This document shows positions 1 through 7,793 of a stretch of 10,154 bases of DNA, in pieces. The notes under the pieces are model-generated. The model had not been told where the DNA came from and did not search any database. It was given only the letters and a program-made list of their open reading frames with translations. Origin of the DNA: JBASNZ01 sp049657775 (GTDB taxonomy: Bacteria; Actinomycetota; Coriobacteriia; Anaerosomatales; Anaerosomataceae); contig JBASNZ010000095.1 in assembly GCA_049657775.1 (NCBI GenBank), forward strand, positions 1 through 10,154, read 5' to 3'. Within the stretch, counting starts at the first letter, position 1, and every line of letters begins with the position of its first letter. The position numbers and the translations under genes are program-made.

Positions 1-1
1 C

Positions 2-3000
2 GACATCTACGGCGATCCGAACAACCCGAGCAGCAGAGGTGGCCTGTGCGCCAAGGGCGCCGGCTCCTACCAGCTGGTCAACAACGTACGGCGCCTCGGT
101 GTGCCGGAGCACCTGGCCTACGTGGACGGTTTCGATTTCACCGGTAGCACCGGCGGCGACGCGTCTGGCGTGGCCTGGAAGCGCATCGGTGACGGTGCAT
201 GGGCGCCCATGGGCATCACCCAGGCATGGAACGAAGTCGCCGCGAAGCTCGTTGAGCTCCGGAACCCGTACGCCGGCAATGGCGCAAACGCCAAGGCCGT
301 GCAGTTCCTCGGCTGCTCACACATGAACAACGAGCAGAACTACCTGTACCGCAAGATCATCGCAAACTTCGGTACGAGCCAGGTCGAGCACCAGGCCCGT
401 ATATGACACTCGTCCACCGTGGCCGGTCTTGGCCGCACATTCGGACGAGGCTCCATGACGAACAACTGGGTGGACATCGACAACGCGTCGCTCGTGTACG
501 TACAGGGCGCGAACCCGTCGGAGAACCATCCCGCGTGCATGGGGCATGTCAACGCAGCACGGTTCGGTGACAAGACTGTCCCGGGCTATCCCACCAAGAA
601 GGGCGCGAATCTGATCGTCGTCGATCCTCGTATCACGAGGACCGCACGCCAGATAGATCCCTCCAAGGGTGACAAGTACATCCGAATCCGTCCGGGAACG
701 GACATCGCATTCATCAACAGCGTCCTGAACCAGATTTTCGCGCGGATGTACGAAGCACGGGCGAATCCGTTGGACGCCGACTACGCCACCGCAGTCAACT
801 TCTTCGCGTGGCACAACAGCACGGCGCCGAAGTCGACTGCGAGTCGCGCGTTCATCGCGGACAATGGCACCACCCAGACCCGTGCTGGTTGGCCCAAGTA
901 CTGCGACTCTCGCAACCTGGTCGACGCCTCTGGCACCGACTACCAGCGTGAGACCTGGATGTACGACGCAACCGGCAGTATCTCCAACATGCCCAAGCTC
1001 GCGGCCACTGTTGAGGATCTCGACTGCGTGTTCCAGAAGCTCAAGTTGCACGTATCCAAGTATCCGTCGACCGTCGCCGCGAACATCTGCGGTTGCACGA
1101 CTGCGGATATCGACTATGTGGCCGACAAGTTCATCAAGCACAGCCGCTTCGCCAGTGCGGACTTCGGCGTCTACGGCGACGGCAGTGGCAGCAACCTCGC
1201 TGATCCGGGATACCGTGCCACCACGATCCTGTACGCGATGGGCATCACGCAGCACACGTGCGGCAGCCAGAACATCCGCGACTACGGTGTCATCCAGACC
1301 CTCATGGGCAACATGGGTCGCGCCGGCGGCGGCATCAACGCCTTGCGTGGTATCCACAACGTTCAGGGTTCGACGGACATGGCGAACCTCTACGACGGGA
1401 TTCCGGGCTACTCCGCGAACCCGACTGGAACGTATGCGGACTACGTCAACGGCCTCTTCGGTAACCGCGTCGTCAACGGCACTTCGCCAGTGACATCCGG
1501 TGCCAAGAATCCGTATGTTCCCGGCGACCTGGGCCTCCAGCAGCGTGGTTTCTACAACATGACGCGTGAATGGTTCGGCAAGCGTGGAGACGACGCGTCC
1601 GGTCAGGCCAACGTTGACGCGATGTACGACCTGTGGCCCAAGGGCAACGGCGTCCAGCACATCATGGCGTTCCGCAGGATGCTCGCCACCGAGCCGGACG
1701 CAACTCGCATCAAGGCACTGGTCAACTGGGGCCAGAACCCCGCGATCACCGAGCCGAACCAGGGCAAGATCCGTCAGGCGATGTACGACCTGGACCTTCT
1801 GGTCTGCGTCGACATGTTCGCCAACGAGAGTGCTCAGGTTCATCGCAAGGACGGCGCCCCGACGTACCTCTTCCCGGCGTGTTCTCACGTGGAGGAAGGC
1901 GGCAGCGTTACGAGCTCCGGTCGCTGGATCCAGTGGCGCGATCGTGCCGCTGCACCCAAGGGCTACAGCAAGGCCGACCTCGAGCTACTGCTCATGTTCG
2001 CCAAGGCGCTCAACGGTGCGGGTGCGTTCACCCACATCAAGAGCAAGTGGGCGACGATGACCGGTGCTCCGGCCCTGTACGCCGACGGAGCCGGCGCCGA
2101 TCCGTACACCGTTCTGTACCAGAAGTACGGGTGGGACGGCGTCTCTGATTTCGAGAGCCTCTCCGGCGACGACGCCGAGGGTAATACCCTGTACGGAAGC
2201 GAGTACGTCGCGGAGGAGGTCTTCAAGGAGATCTGCAGCCCGCTCAACGCCACCGGTACGAGCCATCAGGGTACGATGTGGATCTACTCGGGCAATGGTA
2301 CTCAGAGTGCGTACTGCACGACCAAGCCGAACGACTTCCCCGCCATGACCGTTGATGGTTCGGGGGTCTTCTGGCCCACGGCGAACCGTGCAAGGTCGCG
2401 ACTCGGCCACGCCAAGTACGCCGGTATCGCGCGGCAGTACTCGCGCTATGGCTGGGCATGGCTGCTCAACCGTCGCATCTTCTACAACAACAGCGAGCTC
2501 GACGGAGACGTAGGCGATGTGTTCGTGGCGCCGGGGTACATGTCCCGACTGTTCACGATCAACACGAATACGATGGCTGACTACTCCACGCTGTATCGCA
2601 AGTTCAACACGCTGGCTGACAAGCCGGACGCAGGTATCGGTGGCGTTCATGTGTTACCGGGTCGCTTCCCGGCTCACACCGAGCCGTACGAGTCGCCTCG
2701 CCCCGATCTGGTGGCGACGTGGGGTCGTAACACCTCTGGTGGTACGAGCTTGAACCTCTATCCGGGAGACCAAGCGCTCGGCGTATACACGCCGGACACG
2801 CGTGTCGCTGGACAAGAGAACAAGTTCGACCTGGTGCTGACCACCATCCGGTGCGTTGAGCACTTCCAGGGTGGGCCTACCACGCGTAACAACCCGTGGA
2901 ACCACGAGCTGGAACCGGAGCCGTGGGTCGAGATCAACTCGGTTGATGCGATCAAGTACGGTATCGCGGACGGCGACTACGTCAACGTCATCACGGCTCG

Positions 3001-3271
3001 TGGTGACAGCACCGAATCGCAGATGGCTCTTAACAAGGTCGATGCCGATGCCGCTGATTTCGCGAAGGGCTTCAAGGCCCGCGTGGGTGTTGGCACTTCC
3101 AACAGTCAGCGCGTTGCTCCTGGTGTCGTCGCGATTCCGTGGCACTGGGGTGAGCGTGGCCTGTCCAAGGGCTCGCGTGCAAACGACCTGTGCATCGATG
3201 CATGGGATGCGAACACCACGATCCCAGAGTCAAAAGCCTGTCTGTGCCGTATCCGAAAAGTCGGAATATAG
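2..3271 (+). CDS. fdhA: Formate dehydrogenase catalytic (alpha) subunit, selenocysteine-containing, 5'-partial
   Basis: Oxidises formate to CO2 at a Mo- or W-bis-pyranopterin site and passes electrons through a [4Fe-4S] cluster to the beta subunit. The frame is open from base 2 and continuous to TAG 3271 if UGA 404-406 is read as selenocysteine, giving 1089 visible residues. Visible marks: the last cysteine of the N-terminal [4Fe-4S] site and the conserved lysine in GLCAKGAG (visible residues 14-21); HQARI-Sec-H around visible residue 135, matching FdnG/FdhA active sites; then FGRGSMTNNWVDI; GNMGRAGGGINALRG (from visible residue 436); and a C-terminal dinucleotide-binding domain with IPWHWGERGLSKGSRANDL near the end. 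By comparison with FdnG (selenocysteine at 196, from memory) about 60 residues are missing, including any Tat signal, making the whole protein somewhat longer than FdnG (about 1015). The beta subunit gene follows 15 bases later. Family assignment is very sure; periplasmic location is inferred from the partner proteins. Confidence 0.95.
404..449 (+). promoter_or_regulatory. Selenocysteine UGA codon and bacterial SECIS hairpin
   Basis: UGA at 404-406 is followed at once by a two-part hairpin inside the coding sequence. The lower stem pairs 409-415 with 443-449 (7 Watson-Crick pairs). An asymmetric internal loop (416-418 against 437-442) leads to an upper stem pairing 419-424 with 431-436 (6 pairs, one G-U), closed by the hexaloop GGUCUU at 425-430. 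The loop begins 18 bases after the UGA, the same distance and the same GGUCU core as in E. coli fdhF as I remember it; this is the part SelB recognises. The protein alignment on both sides of the UGA is unbroken and in one frame. Pairing was worked out by hand, without folding energies. Confidence 0.93.
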
Positions 3272-3280
3272 AGGAGGTGG
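3272..3280 (+). promoter_or_regulatory. Strong Shine-Dalgarno for fdhB
   Basis: AGGAGGTGG begins directly after the TAG of fdhA. Its AGGAGGT core ends 8 bases before ATG 3287. It is the strongest ribosome binding site in the window and decides the fdhB start over the in-frame ATG at 3296. Confidence 0.85.
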
Positions 3281-3286
3281 TGAGCA

Positions 3287-4138
3287 ATGGCTGTAATGGC
3301 GATTCTTCAGGACGTCGACAAGTGCATGCGGTGTAACGGCTGCGTTGTCAGCTGCAAACGTACGTGGAAGATGAAGGCCCTGAACCCCGGCATTCACAAG
3401 ACTGCCCCGGATCAGAGAGTCATCATCAAGTCTCTCAAGCGCGTCGACATGGGTCCGTTCATGCGGTACAGCTGCTGGCACTGCGTTAATCCGCCGTGTG
3501 CTGCACACTGCCCCTTCAAGGCCATCAAGAAGATGCCCAACGGCGCAGTCTGGGTCGACCACTCGCTGTGCAACCCCGGCGGCACTAATTCCGTCGGCGT
3601 GAAGTGCACGTACCAGTGCACGATCGACTGCAGTCGCGGTGGGTATCCCAAGGTCGGTGCGGGTAGTGATCTGTACTCTGGATCAAGGTCCAACAAGTGC
3701 ACGCTGTGCTACGGTCGCGCAGGTGCCGGCGAGGATCTCGTCGCAAGCATGGGAACCCCGCTCCCGACGAAGGCCACCGACGCCGAAGTCGTGGCGGTGC
3801 CGCAGAAGGCGCACCAGCCTTCATGCGTGTTCACCTGCCCGGCCAAGGCCATGAACTGGGACACGGTCACCAACATCCGTGCCTACATCAACGACGCTGC
3901 CAACGGTTTCATCTCCGCATACGGCGACGGAAGTATGTACTGGGCGAGCCGGAAGTTCCTGCTCATAGCTCCAAAGGCTGATCCGTTCGTGGAGGATCAC
4001 CTGACGCCTCTCGTTTCGAATCTGGTCTCCGGGCCTTTCGCAAAGGCGGCCCTTGTGCCTACACTGCTCGCAGGTGGGCTGATGGCGGTTATCGCTCGCC
4101 GTCAGCATCTGGCCAACGAGACCATGGGGGAGGTGTGA
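3287..4138 (+). CDS. fdhB: Formate dehydrogenase iron-sulfur (beta) subunit with C-terminal membrane anchor
   Basis: Electron-transfer subunit that takes electrons from the catalytic subunit through a chain of four [4Fe-4S] clusters. The 283 residues hold exactly 16 cysteines in four groups: C13/16/19/23, C63/66/71/75, C95/107/111/115 and C138/141/180/184. This is the FdnH/HybA-type dicluster-ferredoxin layout, and the length is close to FdnH. Residues 252-270 form one hydrophobic helix followed by two arginines, consistent with a C-terminal anchor whose tail faces the cytoplasm and whose clusters face out. No signal peptide is present; in this family the subunit is co-exported with the Tat-targeted alpha subunit. 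The start is ATG 3287 with an excellent ribosome site. The stop overlaps the cytochrome gene start by one base (TGATG), so translation is probably coupled. In FdnGHI the anchor contacts a cytochrome b; none is encoded next to it here. Confidence 0.95.
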   Translation: MAVMAILQDVDKCMRCNGCVVSCKRTWKMKALNPGIHKTAPDQRVIIKSLKRVDMGPFMRYSCWHCVNPPCAAHCPFKAIKKMPNGAVWVDHSLCNPGGTNSVGVKCTYQCTIDCSRGGYPKVGAGSDLYSGSRSNKCTLCYGRAGAGEDLVASMGTPLPTKATDAEVVAVPQKAHQPSCVFTCPAKAMNWDTVTNIRAYINDAANGFISAYGDGSMYWASRKFLLIAPKADPFVEDHLTPLVSNLVSGPFAKAALVPTLLAGGLMAVIARRQHLANETMGEV

Positions 4139-5433
4139 TGGCTGTGAGGCGAGTTTCACTTCTGGTAGTGATCGCCGCGGTTGCCGCGATCGTCCTCCTC
4201 ACGCCAGGCATGGCGTTCGCAAACTATGCGATTCACGGTTCGTACACGATGGACACCGACGCGTGCGCCGGTTGCCACCGTGCACACACGGCTGCCAGCC
4301 CGATCCAGTGGACCGACACGACCGGTGACAACACCGACACCGGCAGCGCCCTGCTCCTGGGCACTGCGGCGTCGATCGATGAGTTCTGCAACACGTGCCA
4401 CGGTTCCGGCTCCGCCGGCGCCGATACCAACGTCGTCGACGGCATCTTCGAAGCCGACGACGGTGATGACACTGGTGCGGACCGCGTTCTCAACGCCGCT
4501 GGCGAGAAGCTCAACGGTGGCGGTTTCAACATCGATCCCGCTTCCGGGAGCGACATCTTCTGGACGCAGCACGCACCCGACGGTTCAACGTGGACCGCAT
4601 GGGGCGGCGGCACGACCGGCGCTGATGGCATCATCAGCATCGGCGGTCAGGAGAACGTGGCAGTCAGCTGTAGCGTATGCCACGACGTGCACGGTTCGGC
4701 GAACTACCGCCTGCTGAAGCACACGGTCAACGGTCAGGTTGTCGGTCGTTATGACGACATGGGCGATCCGGCCAACCCCGCGCCTGTACCGTGGGTCATC
4801 TCGGCGGAGATCGGCTACCCCACGGGTGGCTGGCTGCTTCACGAGCCCGGTGCCGCTCAGCTGGTCGGTTACCAGCCGGACTACACCACGCCGCGGTATG
4901 CCAAGGCACCCGGCGCGGATGCCACCAAGGGTATCAGCGCATGGTGCTCCGCCTGTCACCGTCAGTACATGACGACGTCAGGCACGGTGGAGGCTCCCGG
5001 TACTGGCGTGTACGATGCCGCTGACGGCTTCGGTCTTGCGGTTCGCCATCGTCACGCGATCAACGTGCCGCTGCAGAACTTCGCGGACAAGCTCCATCCG
5101 GGTAGTGGGCTGCTGGTTTCTCAGGCTGCCAACCCGCTGCCGCTTGCGCACGACAGTGCGGCCGACTGGACGGCGGACGCTGGTATCGCGACCAACGACT
5201 CGACCGACTGGATCGATTGCCTCACCTGCCACGTGGCTCACGGCGCTTCGACGCTGATGACCGGCTATGCGGCTGTTGAGAACAACCTCGATCCCATGCC
5301 CGGCACCGGCTACGAGGACATCAACGGCGACGGTGTGCCCGACGAGGGTGCCGGCGGTGTGGCGCCTGCGTACAGCAACGCGTTGCTGCGTCTCAACAAC
5401 CGTGCTGTGTGCGAGGTGTGTCACAACAAGTAG
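4138..5433 (+). CDS. Secreted hexaheme c-type cytochrome, OmcS-like
   Basis: Exported electron carrier of 431 residues with covalently bound hemes. A signal peptide spans residues 1-28, with likely cleavage after AFA. Six CXXCH motifs start at C43, C84, C178, C270, C361 and C425, the last ending three residues before the C-terminus. Ample extra histidines, including H50, H185 and H368 just after motifs 1, 3 and 5 (CHRAH, CHDVHG, CHVAH), could give bis-His ligation. Size, heme number, spacing (41, 94, 92, 91, 64) and local words such as LLLGTA before heme 2, WCSACH, CLTCHVAH and RAVCEVCH parallel Geobacter OmcS (432 residues, six hemes, recalled, not searched). A generic doubled-CXXCH cytochrome is the fallback. 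ATG 4138 is chosen (GGAGG at 4129-4133, coupled to the fdhB stop); GTG 4135 sits too close to the ribosome site and GTG 4144 is possible. Position after fdhAB suggests it accepts formate electrons. Confidence 0.93.
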   Translation: MAVRRVSLLVVIAAVAAIVLLTPGMAFANYAIHGSYTMDTDACAGCHRAHTAASPIQWTDTTGDNTDTGSALLLGTAASIDEFCNTCHGSGSAGADTNVVDGIFEADDGDDTGADRVLNAAGEKLNGGGFNIDPASGSDIFWTQHAPDGSTWTAWGGGTTGADGIISIGGQENVAVSCSVCHDVHGSANYRLLKHTVNGQVVGRYDDMGDPANPAPVPWVISAEIGYPTGGWLLHEPGAAQLVGYQPDYTTPRYAKAPGADATKGISAWCSACHRQYMTTSGTVEAPGTGVYDAADGFGLAVRHRHAINVPLQNFADKLHPGSGLLVSQAANPLPLAHDSAADWTADAGIATNDSTDWIDCLTCHVAHGASTLMTGYAAVENNLDPMPGTGYEDINGDGVPDEGAGGVAPAYSNALLRLNNRAVCEVCHNK

Positions 5434-6959
5434 TGCGAACGACTGCTGAACATAGCGTCCGACGCGAAGGGAAGGGCCGGGCTGGTACCGGCCCTTCCTT
5501 GTCGTTGGCCACCATTGCGGCGGCAATCGTGTTGATTCTCGCGCTGGCGACGCAGTTCGCTTTCGGGACCGACGCTCGCCGGTCGTTCTCGCCCGAACTG
5601 ATCGGCGTGGTGAGCGGCGTGTTTGCCGCAGTCGGGATCGCCGCGGTGGCGGGCTCACCCCGGGGGCTCCGGGTGCGGTCACCCATGGACGTGGTGATCC
5701 CGCTCGTACTGGGCGCGTTGGCGTTTGTAGCTGCTCCTGCGCTCGTGATGTTCCATCGCTACTCCGATGCTCCTCAGGGCAGCGAGGTTCTCTTCCTCAC
5801 AACCGCCGCCTGGGGCGCGATTCTCGCGCTTCTTGGCACCAGAGTGTGGAAGCGCCTGCCGCTGTCCGTGGCTTCCGCCGTGCTGGGGCTTGCGGGCGCG
5901 GCCGGCGTTGTTGCCAACTGGGAGCGTCCCAGCTCGTTCTCTCTTTTCATCAGGTATCAAGCCGAAGAAACCTGGATGCTCGCCGCTGGCGTGGTCTGGG
6001 CCCTCGTATGGGTGTGGCTCGCACGTGACTCCGATAACGAAGACTCCGTCCGTTCCGTGGTTGCAGCCGCTGCGGGGGCTCTTGTGGGAGCCGCCGTGTT
6101 AGCCCTTGGCCGCGGCGTGGGGATCTCGGATCTTGCGACTGCCGCGTCGTCGACGGGCATGTGGATGTACGGTATCTCGACCGCAGTCGTGGTCGCCGCT
6201 GCGGTGACGCTCGTGCGATCGGTCGGCCCGGTGCCGCTGGCCGGCACGTACTTCATGCCCGCCGCGGCACTGACGATGATCACGCTCATCGAGCAGGCGA
6301 CCACGCCGCTCGGCCCGCAGCCGATACTCCTTGGCCCTGCAGTGGCCGGCGCGGTCACCGCGTTCGCGGCGTGCGTGATGCTGTGGACCGATCGGTCCGA
6401 TAGCGGCCTCCGAACGTCGGCACCGTCACAGGCGACCGATAGAGGAGAGGTTTCGGTGTCCCGTGCGGGCATACGGGAGCGCTTGCCGCTTCTTGTATCG
6501 GCGATCGCCGTGGTGGCGGGCGTGGCAGGGCTGGTCCTGCCCGCGCTGGAAGCACACGTCACCGGGTTGCGGCCCGATGGGCAGCAGATCGAGCTCTCCT
6601 ACGTCATGCGTGGATATGAGGTCGTCGGTCCCTGGGTGGCCGTGGGTCTTGCGGCCCTCGTGCTGACGTTGGTCCTGCGCGGCTTGAGGGTACGGTCCGG
6701 CGCTGTCGGCGCGCTGCTCGCGGCCGGAATCGCGTGGCCGTTCGTGTGGGCGACGCCGCTGCACACGCTTACCCGATTCGTCCCTCCCGAGATCCAGGTG
6801 GACTTCGGCAGTGAATTCGCTTCGATCTCGTTCACGACCCTGACTATCCCCGCGACGCTCGTTGCTCTGGCTGGTGCCGGCATCGGCCTCGCGCTACTGT
6901 TGGTGGGTCAGCGTCGACCCGTCACATCCGGAACCGACTCGAGAGGTGACATCTCGTGA
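5433..6959 (+). CDS. Polytopic membrane protein of unknown function
   Basis: I do not recognise the family. About 508 residues with some 13-14 hydrophobic segments: the first ten lie roughly between residues 23 and 316, then comes a hydrophilic linker rich in S, T and D (about 317-345), then about four more helices. The C-terminal tail is polar. No CXXCH, no heme-handling WWD motif and no obvious transporter signature were seen. Two stretches begin alike (RLPLSVASA near 137, RLPLLVSAI near 346), hinting at an internal duplication. The start is uncertain: GTG 5433 overlaps the cytochrome stop (TAGTG), with GAGGTG 14 bases upstream. TTG 5499, TTG 5505 and GTG 5529 would trim the hydrophilic N-terminus and put the start after the terminator hairpin, but lack a ribosome site. 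The end overlaps the next gene by 4 bases (GTGA), so it belongs with the lipoprotein and NHL genes. Context suggests a role in handling the exported cytochrome; this is inference. Confidence 0.82.
   Translation: MRTTAEHSVRREGKGRAGTGPSLSLATIAAAIVLILALATQFAFGTDARRSFSPELIGVVSGVFAAVGIAAVAGSPRGLRVRSPMDVVIPLVLGALAFVAAPALVMFHRYSDAPQGSEVLFLTTAAWGAILALLGTRVWKRLPLSVASAVLGLAGAAGVVANWERPSSFSLFIRYQAEETWMLAAGVVWALVWVWLARDSDNEDSVRSVVAAAAGALVGAAVLALGRGVGISDLATAASSTGMWMYGISTAVVVAAAVTLVRSVGPVPLAGTYFMPAAALTMITLIEQATTPLGPQPILLGPAVAGAVTAFAACVMLWTDRSDSGLRTSAPSQATDRGEVSVSRAGIRERLPLLVSAIAVVAGVAGLVLPALEAHVTGLRPDGQQIELSYVMRGYEVVGPWVAVGLAALVLTLVLRGLRVRSGAVGALLAAGIAWPFVWATPLHTLTRFVPPEIQVDFGSEFASISFTTLTIPATLVALAGAGIGLALLLVGQRRPVTSGTDSRGDIS
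5468..5500 (+). terminator. Intrinsic terminator-like hairpin after the cytochrome gene
   Basis: Bases 5470-5480 pair perfectly with 5488-5498 (11 G/C-rich pairs, 7-base loop). The stem extends by a G-U and an A-U pair to 5468/5500. TTGTCGTT follows, a modest U-rich tail. It lies 35 bases past the cytochrome stop and probably ends or attenuates the fdhA-fdhB-cytochrome transcript. If the next gene starts at GTG 5433 the hairpin lies inside its first codons, which would make it an attenuator or a block to ribosome entry. The weak U-tract leaves efficiency uncertain. Confidence 0.7.
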
Positions 6960-7789
6960 AGCGACTCCTCAACGTCATGCTCGTCCTCGCGCTACTGTTC
7001 TCGACCGCTGTTGCAGGGGGCTGCGCCAAGCGTAAGGTGACTGTCAGGTCGGGAGAGATCGTCCTGTGCACGGCGGGCGAGGTCGTCGAGGACAACACGA
7101 AGGAGATCGAGGTCTCGGTCGACGATGTCGCGAAGTACTCGGTCACCACAAAGCTGATCACGTGTGATGTCCACGGTGGGCTCGAGTCGCTGTATGCGGC
7201 GGCGCAGAAGGCGATCGCCGACGGCGACCTTGATGCCGCGCAGGCCAAGCTCCAGTCCATTGTCGACCAGAACCCCAACTACAAGAAGGCCGGGAGCCAG
7301 CTTGCGGACATCCAGGCCGGCAAGACGCCTACGCCAGACGACGATACCGGAAGCACCGTACCGACTCAGACCGCGGAGCCTGGCGACGGCGGCGAGATCA
7401 CCGGGCCGATCGCGAGCCTTATCAAGTACGTTCCTGACGTGCTGGACGGATACTCGGCACAAGAGATCACTGCCGACCCCACGCTTATCACCCGCAACTA
7501 CATTCCTACGTCGGGCAACGCCGACCTGCTCGTGATCAGCGCCGAGCAGGTTGTAGACGCGGCCATGGCCTCGGCCACGATCGCCTCGATCAAGACCGCA
7601 TACCCCGATTCGGGTGCCACCGTGGATATCGGCTCGAGCAAGGGCTATTTCGGGACCACGAGCGAGTTCGCGCTCGTGGTCTTCTCACAGGGCGCGGTCG
7701 TTGTGAGCATCGAGATGCATGTTGCAAAGGGGAAGGCCGTCGATCTGAAGAGCGCGCTCGTGAAGGTCGCAACTGCGATCGCGAAGTAG
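6956..7789 (+). CDS. Predicted lipoprotein with a TPR-like unit
   Basis: 277 residues with a short charged N-terminus, a hydrophobic stretch and a lipobox-like AGGC ending at C23, so probably lipid-anchored outside the cytoplasmic membrane. After the anchor, residues 27-74 hold a small domain with two cysteines, C38 (VLCTAGE) and C70 (ITCDVHG), which could form a disulfide or a metal site. Residues 76-109 fit one 34-residue TPR unit (GDLDAAQAKL, then a proline at 107). A T/P/D-rich linker covers about 123-147. The C-terminal domain (148-277) is mixed alpha/beta in appearance and unrecognised. GTG 6956 overlaps the upstream stop by 4 bases and has GAGAGGTG about 7 bases before it, so the start is good. 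A TPR lipoprotein beside a membrane protein and a propeller suggests a scaffold or adaptor in an envelope complex; the function is unknown. Confidence 0.85.
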   Translation: MKRLLNVMLVLALLFSTAVAGGCAKRKVTVRSGEIVLCTAGEVVEDNTKEIEVSVDDVAKYSVTTKLITCDVHGGLESLYAAAQKAIADGDLDAAQAKLQSIVDQNPNYKKAGSQLADIQAGKTPTPDDDTGSTVPTQTAEPGDGGEITGPIASLIKYVPDVLDGYSAQEITADPTLITRNYIPTSGNADLLVISAEQVVDAAMASATIASIKTAYPDSGATVDIGSSKGYFGTTSEFALVVFSQGAVVVSIEMHVAKGKAVDLKSALVKVATAIAK

Positions 7790-7793
7790 CGTC

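Noticed and set aside
864..1493. Shadow + strand frames inside fdhA (for example R/S/T-rich translations at 864-1493 and 1566-2060)
   Set aside because: They are out-of-frame readings of the catalytic subunit with low-complexity translations and no ribosome sites.
317..1888. Long open frame on the - strand (523 codons) opposite fdhA
   Set aside because: It mirrors the codon positions of a real, strongly conserved gene. Its translation is V/R/D-rich with no recognisable domain, and such antisense frames are expected in high-GC DNA.
2..3271. Nonsense mutation or pseudogene in the formate dehydrogenase gene
   Set aside because: The UGA sits at the known selenocysteine position, the frame is kept on both sides, and a well-formed SECIS hairpin follows it.
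5499..5527. Promoter (TTGTCG, 17 bases, GGCAAT) after the terminator hairpin
   Set aside because: The -10 match is poor and the -35 overlaps the terminator tail; too weak to list as a feature.
5433..6959. Membrane protein as a CcsA/CcmF-type heme handling protein
   Set aside because: The many helices and nearby cytochrome fit, but no tryptophan-rich WWD motif or suitably placed conserved histidines are visible.
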